Source of the DNA: Modestobacter altitudinis
GTDB taxonomy: Bacteria; Actinomycetota; Actinomycetes; Mycobacteriales; Geodermatophilaceae
DNA: 64,000 bases
Direction of reading: 5' to 3'
NCBI RefSeq assembly: GCF_005930475.1
Contig: NZ_SJEW01000020.1
Coordinates: 1-64,000, forward strand
Shown: positions 38,899 to 46,504 of the stretch, piece after piece
Layout: each line of letters opens with the position of its first letter
Position numbering within the stretch: position 1 is the stretch's first letter
The notes under the pieces: generated by a model
Database searches by the model: none
Seen by the model: the letters and a program-made list of their open reading frames with translations, nothing else
What the model was told of the DNA's origin: nothing
Translations under genes and position numbers: made by a program

Positions 38899-39378
38899 AT
38901 GGCACGTTCTTCGAGGTCTGGCTGCACCGCACGCACCACGTTCCACCTGGTGGGTCCCCAGTCGTGGACGGCGGTCCCGGCCGCCCTGGTCTACGACTCC
39001 ACCGACCCGTTCGCGGTGCGGGTGCGCTTCGGCGACGGCGCGGCAGACGAGGAGACCACCCGCTACGACGACCCCGACGACGACGGCGGTGTCGAGTGGC
39101 TGCTGAGCCGCGACCTGCTGCGCGCCGGGCTGACCGGTCCGGTGGGCGAGGGCGACGTGCGGCTGTGGCCGGCCCGCGGCGGGCTGGACGTCCTCTTCCT
39201 GCAGCTGCGCGCCCCCTCGGGCGAGGCGATGTTCGAGCTGTCCGGGGCCGTGGTCGGCGACTTCCTGCGCGAGACGGAGCTGCTCGTGCCGGCCGGTGGC
39301 GAGAGCGACCTGCTCCGGGTCGACGACGAGCTCACCGCACTGCTGCGCGGCGGCACCGACAACCCGACGGGGCGCTGA
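38899..39378 (+). CDS. SsgA family sporulation/cell division regulator
   Basis: A 159-aa member of the actinobacterial SsgA-like family, which positions division proteins in sporulating actinomycetes. Recognised by AALVYDSTDPFAVRVRF, EWLLSRDLLRAGL, VGEGDVRLWP and the central beta-rich region. Which paralogue (SsgB or another) cannot be fixed without alignment. It diverges from the ECF sigma operon, with a 114- to 165-bp gap containing TTGAGG and TTAAGA but no clear promoter. Confidence 0.88.
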   Translation: MARSSRSGCTARTTFHLVGPQSWTAVPAALVYDSTDPFAVRVRFGDGAADEETTRYDDPDDDGGVEWLLSRDLLRAGLTGPVGEGDVRLWPARGGLDVLFLQLRAPSGEAMFELSGAVVGDFLRETELLVPAGGESDLLRVDDELTALLRGGTDNPTGR

Positions 39379-39439
39379 GCCCCCCGCGAGCCGCTGAGCA
39401 GCGGGAACAACCTCCGGGACACCGGCGAGGACCCCCCTG

Positions 39440-39469
39440 TTCAACCCCGTGGACCGGGTCGGTTAGAGT
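39440..39469 (+). promoter_or_regulatory. Probable promoter of the tRNA-Gly/Cys/Val cluster
   Basis: TTCAAC at 39440-39445 and TAGAGT at 39464-39469 are spaced 18 bp apart, resembling a housekeeping promoter, and lie about 30 bp before the first tRNA. Predicted from pattern only. Confidence 0.5.
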
Positions 39470-39499
39470 TCTCCCCGTGACGCGGACTTGATCCGCAGC

Positions 39500-39571
39500 G
39501 CGGACGTGGCTCAGTGGTAGAGCATCACCTTGCCAAGGTGAGGGTCGCGGGTTCGAATCCCGTCGTCCGCT
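39500..39571 (+). tRNA. tRNA-Gly (anticodon GCC)
   Basis: A 72-nt cloverleaf: acceptor GCGGACG/CGTCCGC with discriminator T, anticodon stem TCACC/GGTGA, loop TTGCCAA with anticodon GCC, T-loop TTCGAAT. CCA is not encoded. First of three tRNAs in a cluster. Confidence 0.95.
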
Positions 39572-39615
39572 CGGAACTACCCGGGCGCTGGTCGCGAGAC
39601 CGGCGCCCGGCGTGC

Positions 39616-39686
39616 GGTGGAGTGGCCGAGAGGCGAGGCAACGGCCTGCAAAGCCGTCTACACGGGTTCAAATCCCGTCTCCACCT
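39616..39686 (+). tRNA. tRNA-Cys (anticodon GCA)
   Basis: A 71-nt cloverleaf: acceptor GGTGGAG/CTCCACC with the U73 discriminator expected for tRNA-Cys, anticodon stem ACGGC/GCCGT, loop CTGCAAA with anticodon GCA, T-loop TTCAAAT. Confidence 0.95.
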
Positions 39687-39738
39687 CGTCCTCCTCGGAG
39701 CACGAGCGCGGAGGTGGGTCCGGCTGCAGAGCCGGGAG

Positions 39739-39810
39739 GGGCGATTGGCGCAGCGGTAGCGCGCTTCCCTGACACGGAAGAGGTCACTGGTTCGATCCCA
39801 GTATCGCCCA
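39739..39810 (+). tRNA. tRNA-Val (anticodon GAC)
   Basis: A 72-nt cloverleaf: acceptor GGGCGAT/ATCGCCC, anticodon stem CTTCC/GGAAG, loop CTGACAC with anticodon GAC, discriminator A. Last tRNA of the cluster, closely followed by a hairpin terminator. Confidence 0.95.
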
Positions 39811-39814
39811 CAGC

Positions 39815-39844
39815 AAGGCCCCGGATCAGTCGATCCGGGGCCTT
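39815..39844 (+). terminator. Hairpin terminator after the tRNA cluster
   Basis: A perfect 13-bp stem (AAGGCCCCGGATC / GATCCGGGGCCTT) with a 4-nt loop begins 5 bp after tRNA-Val(GAC). It resembles the terminator after the other tRNA-Val in its outer eight base pairs. Confidence 0.8.
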
Positions 39845-39935
39845 CGTCGTCTGCGGACCGTGGCAGGCGTCCATCGACACCGGGCGCCGGGTTCGGCAGG
39901 CTGACCCCTCCGGGCACCTGTGGGAGGAGCGGTCG

Positions 39936-40145
39936 ATGGCGGCGCGTTACGAGTACGCGGTGGACGAGATCCGCGAGGGCATGATCGGCGGCAAGATGTC
40001 CGGCGACAAGCTGGAGAAGGCGCTCAACCAGCGCGCCCGTGAGGGCTGGCAGCTGAAGGCCATCACCTCCGTGGAGGTCAAGGGCCGGATGGGCCCCGGC
40101 GGCGTGGAGGGCATCCTCGTCACCTTCGAGCGCCCCGTCGGCTGA
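39936..40145 (+). CDS. DUF4177 domain small protein
   Basis: A 69-aa protein, YEYAVDEIREGMIGGKMSGDKLEKALNQRAREGWQLKAI, with the DUF4177 pattern of a beta-strand, helix and the REGWQL motif. ATG preceded by GGAGGAG. Function unknown; such small proteins are widespread in actinobacteria. Confidence 0.85.
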   Translation: MAARYEYAVDEIREGMIGGKMSGDKLEKALNQRAREGWQLKAITSVEVKGRMGPGGVEGILVTFERPVG

Positions 40146-40205
40146 GTCGGAGGGAACCGGTCGCAGCCCCGCGGGCGCGGTCGACCGGGAGCACCCGCCC
40201 CGGGG

Positions 40206-40697
40206 TCAGCCGACCGGCACGCCGTCCGCCGCGGCCCGCAGGGCGGCGACGTCGAGCTTCTGCATGCCGAGCATCGCCTGCACCGCCCGCTGGGCGCGAC
40301 CCGGGTCCGGGTCGGCGAACAGCTCGGCCATGCCGGCCGGGACGACCTGCCAGGACAGCCCGTACCTGTCCTTCAGCCACCCGCACTGGCCCTCCTCACC
40401 GCCGTCGGCGATGAACCGGTCCCAGAAGCGGTCGACCTCCGCCTGGTCGGCACAGCCGATCTCGAAGGAGACCGCCTCGGTGAAGGTGAACTGCGGCCCG
40501 CCGTCGATGCCGACGAAGCGCATCCCGCCGGCTTCGAACTCCACCGCCATCACCGAGCCCGCCTGGCCGGGCGCCCCCTCGGGGTACCGCATCACGTTGG
40601 TGACGCGACCGGAACCGAACACGTCGATGTAGTACTGCGCCGCCTCCTCGGCCTGGGTGTCGAACCACAGGTTCGGGATGATCTTCTGCTCGGGCAT
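40206..40697 (-). CDS. VOC family protein (PhnB-like)
   Basis: A 163-aa vicinal-oxygen-chelate fold protein of the PhnB / 3-demethylubiquinone-methyltransferase-like group: IIPNLWFDTQAEEAAQYYIDVFG at the start, FTFTEAVSFEIGCADQAEVDRFWDRF and CGWLKDRYGLSWQVVP later. The family lacks methyltransferase activity in most cases; its true role is unknown. ATG follows GAGAGGACC. It is an isolated gene upstream of nothing obvious, downstream of coaE. Confidence 0.9.
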   Translation of the reverse strand: MPEQKIIPNLWFDTQAEEAAQYYIDVFGSGRVTNVMRYPEGAPGQAGSVMAVEFEAGGMRFVGIDGGPQFTFTEAVSFEIGCADQAEVDRFWDRFIADGGEEGQCGWLKDRYGLSWQVVPAGMAELFADPDPGRAQRAVQAMLGMQKLDVAALRAAADGVPVG

Positions 40698-40776
40698 GGC
40701 TGGTCCTCTCGGTGTGCGGCGCCCTGAGGGCCGTACAGGTCCAGACGCCTCGCGAGGGCAGAACTCATCGCCGGGG

Positions 40777-41373
40777 TCACCCCAGGGCCGGCTGCACCCG
40801 CTCGGCCCAGAACCGCTCCACCTGCGCCTCGAGTGCCGCGCGGTCGCCGTCGTTGCGCAGCACCACGTCAGCGACCGCCCGGCGCTCCTCGTCGGTCGCC
40901 TGGCTGGCGATCCGGGCCCGGGCGTCCTCGGCCGGCAGCCCCCGCTCCCCCAGCCGGGCCACCCTCGTCCCCAGGTCGGTCTCGACCACGAGGACCAGGT
41001 CGTAGGACCCGGCCTGCCCGGTCTCCACCAGCAGGGGCACGTCCTGCACCACCACGGCGTCCGGCGGGGCCGCCTGGACCTGCTCGGCGGCCCGCGCACG
41101 CACCAGGGGATGGACGACGGCGTCCAGGCGTGCCCGGGCAGCCGGGTCGCCGAAGACCACGGCGGCCAGGGCAGGCCGGTCCAGGGCGCCCTCGGCGGTG
41201 AGCACGCCGCTGCCGAACTCGGCCACCACGGCGGCCAGCCCCGGCGTCCCCGGCTCGACGACCTCGCGGGCGATCCGGTCGGCGTCCACCACCACGGCGC
41301 CCCGCTGCGCCAGCAGCGTCGCCACGGTGCTCTTCCCCGACCCGATCCCCCCGGTCAACCCGATCCTCAGCAC
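40777..41373 (-). CDS. coaE: Dephospho-CoA kinase
   Basis: A 198-aa P-loop kinase performing the last step of coenzyme A synthesis. LRIGLTGGIGSGKSTVATLL holds the Walker A motif; VVDADRIAREVVEPG, VVVQDVPLLVETG and the lid RIASQATDEERRAVAD follow. M. tuberculosis CoaE has an extra C-terminal UPF0157 domain that is absent here. The rpsA and polA genes are nearby, as in mycobacteria. Confidence 0.95.
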   Translation of the reverse strand: MLRIGLTGGIGSGKSTVATLLAQRGAVVVDADRIAREVVEPGTPGLAAVVAEFGSGVLTAEGALDRPALAAVVFGDPAARARLDAVVHPLVRARAAEQVQAAPPDAVVVQDVPLLVETGQAGSYDLVLVVETDLGTRVARLGERGLPAEDARARIASQATDEERRAVADVVLRNDGDRAALEAQVERFWAERVQPALG

Positions 41374-41389
41374 GCGCCGACCCTAGGAG

Positions 41390-41443
41390 GGCCTTCCTGC
41401 CCCCACCACTCGCACGCTCGTGGCGGGTCCCGGCAGGAGGGCC
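41390..41443. repeat. Hairpin repeat copy 1 (AGGAGGGCC type)
   Basis: Arms GGCCTTCCTGCC (41390-41401) and GGCAGGAGGGCC (41432-41443, one mismatch) enclose an inner CCACCACTCGCACGCTCGTGG hairpin-like core. The same structure recurs at 41825-41877. Here it lies in a divergent gap between coaE and a small ORF, so it is not a terminator of either gene. Confidence 0.75.
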
Positions 41444-41562
41444 GGAGGTCTCGGGCAGGTCACGGCGCGGCGGATCCCGGCGCGTCGCGCCAGTCCCACC
41501 CGTCACACGAATTAGCTTTCGTCCCGGTGGACCTCCCCCGCCACAGCAGAGAGGCAGCGACC

Positions 41563-41820
41563 ATGTCCCGCTCCACGCTCGATGACGCTCAGTCGGCTGC
41601 CGGCACTCCCCGTCGCGGCCGGCACCGGCTGGACAACCCCGCCGGTGTGCGCTGCTCAGAGCTGCCCGGCGTGCGTGAGCGGCTGCCGCAGACCCGCCGC
41701 GGGAGCTCGTTCCTGCGAGCCCTCCTGCCCAGCGTCCCGTCCGGCCGGCACACCTGGGACTTCCTGGCCAACGCCGGCGGGCGGCCGCGTTCGGCGTTCG
41801 CGATCATCCTCAGCCTCTGA
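41563..41820 (+). CDS. Small basic orphan protein
   Basis: An 85-aa ORF with GAGAGGCAGCGACC before its ATG and mostly G/C third positions. It is basic and Ser/Arg-rich in the middle and ends in a hydrophobic SAFAIILSL tail. No family is recognised. Upstream, ACGAA-TTAGCT-TTCGT (41507-41522) is an AT-rich inverted repeat that includes a TAGCTT -10-like hexamer. Hairpin repeats bracket the gene on both sides. It could be a small regulatory or secreted peptide precursor, or a chance ORF. Confidence 0.5.
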   Translation: MSRSTLDDAQSAAGTPRRGRHRLDNPAGVRCSELPGVRERLPQTRRGSSFLRALLPSVPSGRHTWDFLANAGGRPRSAFAIILSL

Positions 41821-41824
41821 GAGA

Positions 41825-41877
41825 GGACCCTCCTGCCCCACCGCTCGCGAGCTTGCGGTGGGCCCCGCAGGAGGGCC
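41825..41877. repeat. Hairpin repeat copy 2 / terminator of the small ORF
   Basis: Arms GGACCCTCCTGC (41825-41836) and GCAGGAGGGCC (41867-41877) with an inner perfect stem CCCACCGC/GCGGTGGG. It starts 5 bp after the small ORF stop and so is placed like a terminator. Same architecture and motif as 41390-41443. Confidence 0.75.
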
Positions 41878-41951
41878 GTGACGACACCGAGGACCCGGCT
41901 GACCGTGGTGGTCGGCGGGGGGTCTCGTCGTCCCAGGACTGCCCCGCAGAC

Positions 41952-41993
41952 GACAGTGCGCCGTTCACCGGTACCGGTGGACGGCGCACTGTC
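41952..41993 (-). terminator. 42-bp near-perfect palindrome downstream of rpsA
   Basis: A palindrome with arms GACAGTGCGCCGT / ACGGCGCACTGTC around an inner CACCGGTACCGGTG, with only two mismatches in 42 bp. It begins 27 bp after the rpsA stop on the minus strand and could form an unusually stable hairpin. A terminator role is inferred. Confidence 0.65.
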
Positions 41994-42019
41994 ATGTGCT
42001 GCTCAGGCGAGCTGCGGGG

Positions 42020-43489
42020 TCACTCGCCGCCGGCGAGCTTGGCGCGCAGCGCGGCCAGCGCCTCGTCCGAGGCGAGCGTGCCGCCACCCGCGGACGACGT
42101 GTCGCCCTCGGGCTCGGCGGCGCTGGAGTAGCTGCCACCGGCAGCGGCCTCGGCGTCGGCCTCCTTGGCGGCCGCGATCTGCTTGCGGTGCGCCTCGAAG
42201 CGGGCCTGGGCCTCGGCGTACTGCCGCTCCCAGGTCTCGCGGGCCTCGTCGTAGCCCTCGAGCCACTCGCCGGTGTCGGCGTCGAAGCCCTCCGGGTACA
42301 GGTAGTTGCCCTGCTCGTCGTAGGAGGCGGCCATGCCGTAGGCGGCCGGGTCGAACTGCTCCTCGTCGCCGACGACGCCCTCGTTGGCCTGCTTGAGGGA
42401 CAGCGAGATGCGGCGGCGGTCCAGGTCGATGTCGATGACCTTGACCAGGATCTCGTCGCCGACCTGCACGACCTGCTCCGGGATCTCCACGTGGCGCTCG
42501 GCCAGCTCGGAGATGTGCACCAGGCCCTCGATGCCCTCGTCGACGCGCACGAACGCACCGAAGGGGACGAGCTTGGTGACCTTGCCGGGCACGACCTGCC
42601 CGATCTGGTGGGTCCGGGCGAACTGACGCCACGGGTCCTCCTGGGTCGCCTTCAGCGACAGGGAGACCCGCTCACGGTCCAGGTCGACGTCGAGGACCTC
42701 GACGGTGACCTCCTGGCCCACCTCGACGACCTCGGACGGGTGGTCGATGTGCTTCCAGGACAGCTCGGAGACGTGCACCAGGCCGTCGACGCCACCCAGG
42801 TCCACGAACGCACCGAAGTTGACGATCGAGGAGACGACGCCCGTGCGGACCTGGCCCTTGGCGAGCTTGTTGAGGAACTCGCTGCGGACCTCGGACTGGG
42901 TCTGCTCCAGCCACTGGCGACGGGACAGGACGACGTTGTTGCGGTTCTTGTCCAGCTCGATGATCTTCGCCTCGAGCTCGCGGCCCACGTAGGGCTGCAG
43001 GTCGCGGACGCGACGCATCTCCACGAGCGAGGCGGGGAGGAACCCACGGAGACCGATGTCGAGGATCAGGCCGCCCTTGACGACCTCGATGACGGTGCCG
43101 ACGACGACCTCGTCGGCCTCCTTCTTGGCCTCGATCGTGCCCCAGGCGCGCTCGTACTGGGCGCGCTTCTTGGAGAGGATCAGGCGGCCTTCCTTGTCCT
43201 CCTTCTGAAGGACGAGGGCTTCCACCTCGTCGCCGACCTTGACCACCTCGGTGGGGTCGACGTCGTGCTTGATGGACAGCTCACGCGAGGGGATGACGCC
43301 CTCGGTCTTGTAGCCGATGTCCAGCAGCACCTCGTCGCGGTCGACCTTGACGATCACGCCTTCGACGATGTCGCCGTCGTTGAAGTACTTGATGGTCTGG
43401 TCGATCGCCGCGAGGAAGTCCTCGGCGGTGCCGATGTCGTTCACCGCGATCTGCGGGGTGCTGTCAGGACGGACCTGGGTGGAGGTCAT
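42020..43489 (-). CDS. rpsA: 30S ribosomal protein S1
   Basis: A 489-aa actinobacterial S1 with four S1 RNA-binding repeats: [82 protein letters not shown] and [29 protein letters not shown]. The C-terminal 110 residues are an acidic, Ala/Glu-rich disordered tail. It helps mRNA binding in translation initiation and trans-translation. ATG at 43489; a longer frame upstream lacks family similarity. It follows a possible promoter at 43628-43656. Confidence 0.96.
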   Translation of the reverse strand: MTSTQVRPDSTPQIAVNDIGTAEDFLAAIDQTIKYFNDGDIVEGVIVKVDRDEVLLDIGYKTEGVIPSRELSIKHDVDPTEVVKVGDEVEALVLQKEDKEGRLILSKKRAQYERAWGTIEAKKEADEVVVGTVIEVVKGGLILDIGLRGFLPASLVEMRRVRDLQPYVGRELEAKIIELDKNRNNVVLSRRQWLEQTQSEVRSEFLNKLAKGQVRTGVVSSIVNFGAFVDLGGVDGLVHVSELSWKHIDHPSEVVEVGQEVTVEVLDVDLDRERVSLSLKATQEDPWRQFARTHQIGQVVPGKVTKLVPFGAFVRVDEGIEGLVHISELAERHVEIPEQVVQVGDEILVKVIDIDLDRRRISLSLKQANEGVVGDEEQFDPAAYGMAASYDEQGNYLYPEGFDADTGEWLEGYDEARETWERQYAEAQARFEAHRKQIAAAKEADAEAAAGGSYSSAAEPEGDTSSAGGGTLASDEALAALRAKLAGGE

Positions 43490-43627
43490 GTGGTCGAGTG
43501 CTCCGGACGGGGGATGCGTAGGGACAGGATCACCCGCAGCCCGGTGAGGCTGCGGGGAGGTACACGGGAGACGCGCGGGGAGCCCCCGTAGAGGGAGGCA
43601 ACACCACAGACCTCTGGCGTGATCCCC

Positions 43628-43656
43628 ATGGTACGGACGCTGTGAGGGCCGGTCCA
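43628..43656 (-). promoter_or_regulatory. Probable rpsA promoter
   Basis: On the minus strand, TGGACC (43656-43651; four of six to TTGACA) and TACCAT (43633-43628; TANNNT) are spaced exactly 17 bp. Transcription would start near 43621, leaving a leader of about 130 nt before the rpsA ATG, room for autoregulation by S1. Pattern-based only. Confidence 0.45.
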
Positions 43657-43719
43657 CCACGGGTCCGGGGCCGGCCTCCCGGCGCCCGGGACGGAGCGGC
43701 GTGTCACGATCGGCGCGTC

Positions 43720-44577
43720 ATGGACGGCGCCCCGGCAGGACCCCCGCTCAGCTCCCTCCCCCTGGCCGACGACGGCTACCCGGCGGCCGGCGGGGTGACC
43801 CGCCGCGCGGCCGGGCCGGCCGAGTCGGCGCGGGCCAACCGCGACTGGTGGGACGCCGCCGCGCCCGCCTACCTCGCCGAGCACGGCAGCGACCTGGGCG
43901 ACGCCGACTTCCTCTGGTGCCCCGAGGGGCTGCGCGAGGCCGACGCGCACCTGCTCGGCGACGTGACCGGCGCCCGGGTGCTGGAGATCGGCTGCGGGTC
44001 GGCGCCCTGCTCGCGCTGGCTCCGCAGCGCGGGGGCGGAGCCGCTGGCGCTGGACGTCTCCGGCGGCATGCTCGCCCGGGCCGCCGAGCTGAACCGGGCG
44101 ACCGGGCTCGCCGTCCCGTTGCTGCAGGCCGACGCCGGCGCCCTGCCGCTCGCCGACGCCAGCGTGGACCTGGCGTGCTCGGCCTTCGGCGGGCTGCCGT
44201 TCGTCTCCGACGCGCGGGCGGTGCTGGCCGAGGTGGCCCGGGTGCTGCGTCCCGGCGGCCGGTTCGTCGCCTCGGTGAACCACCCGATGCGCTGGCCGAT
44301 GCCGGACTCCCCCGACCCCGCGGACCTGCGGGTCGTCTCCTCCTACTTCGACCGCCGGCCCTACGTGGAGACCGACGGCTCCGGGCGGACGGTGTACGTC
44401 GAGCACCACCGCACGATCGGCGACTGGGTGCGGGCCGTCGTCGGCGCCGGGTTCGCGCTCACCGACCTGGTCGAGCCGGAGTGGACGCCAGGGCGCACGG
44501 AGACCTGGGGCCAGTGGTCACCCGCGCGCGGCCAGCTCGTGCCCGGCACGTTGATCCTGGTGTGCTCCAGGCCCTGA
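43720..44577 (+). CDS. Class I SAM-dependent methyltransferase
   Basis: A 285-aa methyltransferase with motif I VLEIGCGSAPCSRWL, DVSGGMLARAAELN, the DASVDLACSAFGGLPFV strand and VLRPGGRFVASVNHPMRWPMPD. The SVNHPMRW motif is typical of an actinobacterial methyltransferase subgroup usually found next to rpsA. Substrate unknown. ATG at 43720 is chosen; a 26-residue longer frame has no conserved features. Confidence 0.88.
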   Translation: MDGAPAGPPLSSLPLADDGYPAAGGVTRRAAGPAESARANRDWWDAAAPAYLAEHGSDLGDADFLWCPEGLREADAHLLGDVTGARVLEIGCGSAPCSRWLRSAGAEPLALDVSGGMLARAAELNRATGLAVPLLQADAGALPLADASVDLACSAFGGLPFVSDARAVLAEVARVLRPGGRFVASVNHPMRWPMPDSPDPADLRVVSSYFDRRPYVETDGSGRTVYVEHHRTIGDWVRAVVGAGFALTDLVEPEWTPGRTETWGQWSPARGQLVPGTLILVCSRP

Positions 44578-44584
44578 CCTGCGC

Positions 44585-45121
44585 TCACCAGAGCGGGCCG
44601 TCGCGCCAGTCGCAGGTCAGCTCGCCCGTCAGGTCGAGCCGCGCGGTGACGGGCAGGACGAACACGGCACCGTCCTCGTCAGGGGTCCGGACCGTCCCCG
44701 TGGGGGTGAGCGCCGAGACCGGGCCCTGCCACAGCTGCCATCCCAGCGACCGGTACAGCGGCCGCCCGTCGGCAGTGGCGCTGAGCGCGCCGAGCTCGTA
44801 GGCGCCGCGGATGACGGCCTCCAGCCCGCGCATCACCGCCGTGCCGTGGCCGCCGCGCCGGACGCCGGCGGCCACCCCGACGGCCTCGACGTACCCGGTG
44901 CGCCAGGTCCGCCCTGCGTGCAGGAAGCGGCGCTGGACGACCGAGCCGTGGGCGACCAGCTCGCCCCCGTCGTGGACCAGGGCGTGCATGCCGCCCAGGG
45001 CGTGGTCCCAGTCCTCGTCGTCGAACTCGAGGAAGGCCTCACGCAGCAGGGCCTCGGCGGCCGCCCGCGTCGCGGCGTCCAGGTGCGCGGTGTGGACGAT
45101 GGTGGTCGCGGCCATCGGCAC
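44585..45121 (-). CDS. Aminoglycoside 2'-N-acetyltransferase (AAC(2')-I-like)
   Basis: A GNAT-fold protein of about 178 aa. It closely resembles mycobacterial AAC(2')-Ic through its length: DWDHALGGMHALV, TGYVEAVGVAAGVRRGGHG, RGAYELGALSA, LYRSLGWQLWQGP, PTGTVRTPDEDGAVFVLP and LTCDWRDGPLW all have direct counterparts. The enzyme acetylates the 2'-amine of aminoglycosides such as gentamicin and tobramycin, though a cell-envelope role has also been proposed. AGGA lies 7 bp before the GTG at 45121; GTG 45136 and ATG 45115 are alternatives. Expression and resistance are not shown by sequence. Confidence 0.85.
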   Translation of the reverse strand: MPMAATTIVHTAHLDAATRAAAEALLREAFLEFDDEDWDHALGGMHALVHDGGELVAHGSVVQRRFLHAGRTWRTGYVEAVGVAAGVRRGGHGTAVMRGLEAVIRGAYELGALSATADGRPLYRSLGWQLWQGPVSALTPTGTVRTPDEDGAVFVLPVTARLDLTGELTCDWRDGPLW

Positions 45122-45207
45122 ATCGTGGTCCTGCACCGACTGTCGCGGCTCGCCCCTCGGCCCAGCACGACCACCCGCGCACCCGCCTCAGCGCCGCCGC
45201 GCGGGGG

Positions 45208-45567
45208 TCAGGTGGTGATGTCGGGATAGGGCATCGGGATGTGCGCCATCGCCTTGCCGTAGGCGCGCTGGTACTCCAGCGGCCCGTGGTCGCGCTCGAA
45301 CATCGCGATGAACAGCGTGAGGGTGAGGAAGGGGTGCGCGCCCATCTGGAACAGCGTCACGTGGTCGTGCTCGCGCAGCGCCCGCCGCTCGTCCTCGGTG
45401 AAGGACAGCCACGTCGTCCGCTCGTCGCCGGTGCAGTTGAGCAGCCGGCCGGCCATCTCGGCCTCCCACCACTCCACCGTGCCGGCCGGGTCGGCGCGGT
45501 AGCGCTCGACCAGCTCGGGGTCGCGGTCGACCGTGTAGAGGAACTTGTCCAGCAGGTAGCGGCTCAT
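45208..45567 (-). CDS. LigA-like extradiol dioxygenase small (alpha) subunit
   Basis: A 119-aa all-helical protein matching the alpha subunit of protocatechuate 4,5-dioxygenase-type LigAB enzymes: SRYLLDKFLYTVDRDPELVERYRADP, LTEDERRALREHDHVTLFQMGAHPFLTLTLF. It should cap the active site of the LigB subunit encoded just upstream on the same strand. The ATG overlaps the stop of a 26-codon leader ORF that separates the two subunits. The actual aromatic substrate is not known. Confidence 0.85.
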   Translation of the reverse strand: MSRYLLDKFLYTVDRDPELVERYRADPAGTVEWWEAEMAGRLLNCTGDERTTWLSFTEDERRALREHDHVTLFQMGAHPFLTLTLFIAMFERDHGPLEYQRAYGKAMAHIPMPYPDITT

Positions 45568-45644
45568 GAGCTCTCCTCGCCGACGCTCGTCGATCGCATG
45601 CGCGTAGCTGCTCTGCCTCTGGGCGAACTCGCGAGCTCGTTCAC
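45564..45644 (-). repeat. 26-codon mini-ORF leader element between ligB and ligA
   Basis: A GTG (45644-45642) overlaps the ligB TGA and the ORF ends in a TGA (45566-45564) overlapping the ligA ATG. It opens with the imperfect palindrome GAACGAGCTCGCGAGTTC and ends with a GAGGAG ribosome-binding site for ligA. It aligns with the pdxT-yebC element (27622-27705) along most of its length, although the two loci are functionally unrelated. Confidence 0.6.
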
Positions 45645-46504
45645 CTCGGGTCTCCCTGCGGGTACCAGGTGAAGTAGGCCTCCATGGTGTGGAACAGGTC
45701 CAGGGTGTCGACGTGGTCGGCCTTCCGACCCTCGCCGGCGACGCCCATCATCAGCATGAAGTCCATGAACCCGTGGGTGGCGTTGCCCGGGGAGTGCAGG
45801 CTGTCCAGCGTCACCTCGGCCAGGCAGCCCTCGATGTCACCGCTGGCGATCCACTCCACCGCCTTGCGGTCGAACTCGGGGTCGGGACCGTGCTCGCCGA
45901 ACTGGCGCGGGCCCCCGAGCTCGAGGCTCAGGTGGCCGGTGCCGATGATCGCCACCCGCTGGTCGCTGTCCCAGGACTCCACCATCTCCCGCAGCGCCCT
46001 GCCCAGCTGCACGAAGCGCCGGGGCCGGGGCAACGGCGGGGCGAAGATGTTGGTGTAGACCGGCACGATCGGCAGGTCGGCCTGCGGCCGCAGCGTGATG
46101 ATCGGGCAGGTGATGCTGTGGTCGATCCGCAGCTCGTTGCTGAACGCCAGGTCGAAGTCCCGGTCCAGCCCGTCCCGCAGGAGGTGCGCGGCCAGGTCCT
46201 CCTGCCCGCGCAGCGTCATCCTCGGCAGGCCGAACTCGCGTTCCTCGTTGTAGAAGTTCGCGTCGAAGAACGGCGCCTTGCCCACCAGGAACTGCGGCAT
46301 GTTGTCCAGCCACAGCTGGTGGAAGTGGTCGCTGCCCACCATGACCAGCACGTCCGGCTCCGCAGCGGTCAGCGTCTCCCGGAAGCGCTCGATCTTGGCA
46401 ACCCACTCGTCGGCGAACGGCGGCCGGTCGGCACCCGTCGCCGTGCTCGCCCGGTGGTAGAACGGGTGGTGGGTGGATGCGATGACCGCGGCCAGCTCAG
46501 CCAT
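45641..46504 (-). CDS. LigB-like extradiol ring-cleavage dioxygenase catalytic (beta) subunit
   Basis: A 287-aa class III extradiol dioxygenase. Likely iron ligands and catalytic residues are H12 in ASTHHPFY, H60 in MVGSDHFHQ, H129 in ELRIDHSITCPII and H191 in IIGTGHLSLELGG, which match LigB positions. It opens an aromatic diol ring next to a hydroxyl using Fe(II) and O2. Its ATG overlaps the citryl-CoA-lyase-like gene stop by 8 bp, so the genes form one operon. Relatives act on protocatechuate, gallate or similar acids; the substrate here is undetermined. Confidence 0.87.
   Translation of the reverse strand: MAELAAVIASTHHPFYHRASTATGADRPPFADEWVAKIERFRETLTAAEPDVLVMVGSDHFHQLWLDNMPQFLVGKAPFFDANFYNEEREFGLPRMTLRGQEDLAAHLLRDGLDRDFDLAFSNELRIDHSITCPIITLRPQADLPIVPVYTNIFAPPLPRPRRFVQLGRALREMVESWDSDQRVAIIGTGHLSLELGGPRQFGEHGPDPEFDRKAVEWIASGDIEGCLAEVTLDSLHSPGNATHGFMDFMLMMGVAGEGRKADHVDTLDLFHTMEAYFTWYPQGDPR

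Noticed and set aside
39525-39917. 130-aa minus-strand ORF over the tRNA cluster ending with a GFEPATLTLAR-like sequence
   Set aside because: A known type of spurious protein made by translating tRNA genes; it covers three tRNAs in antisense.
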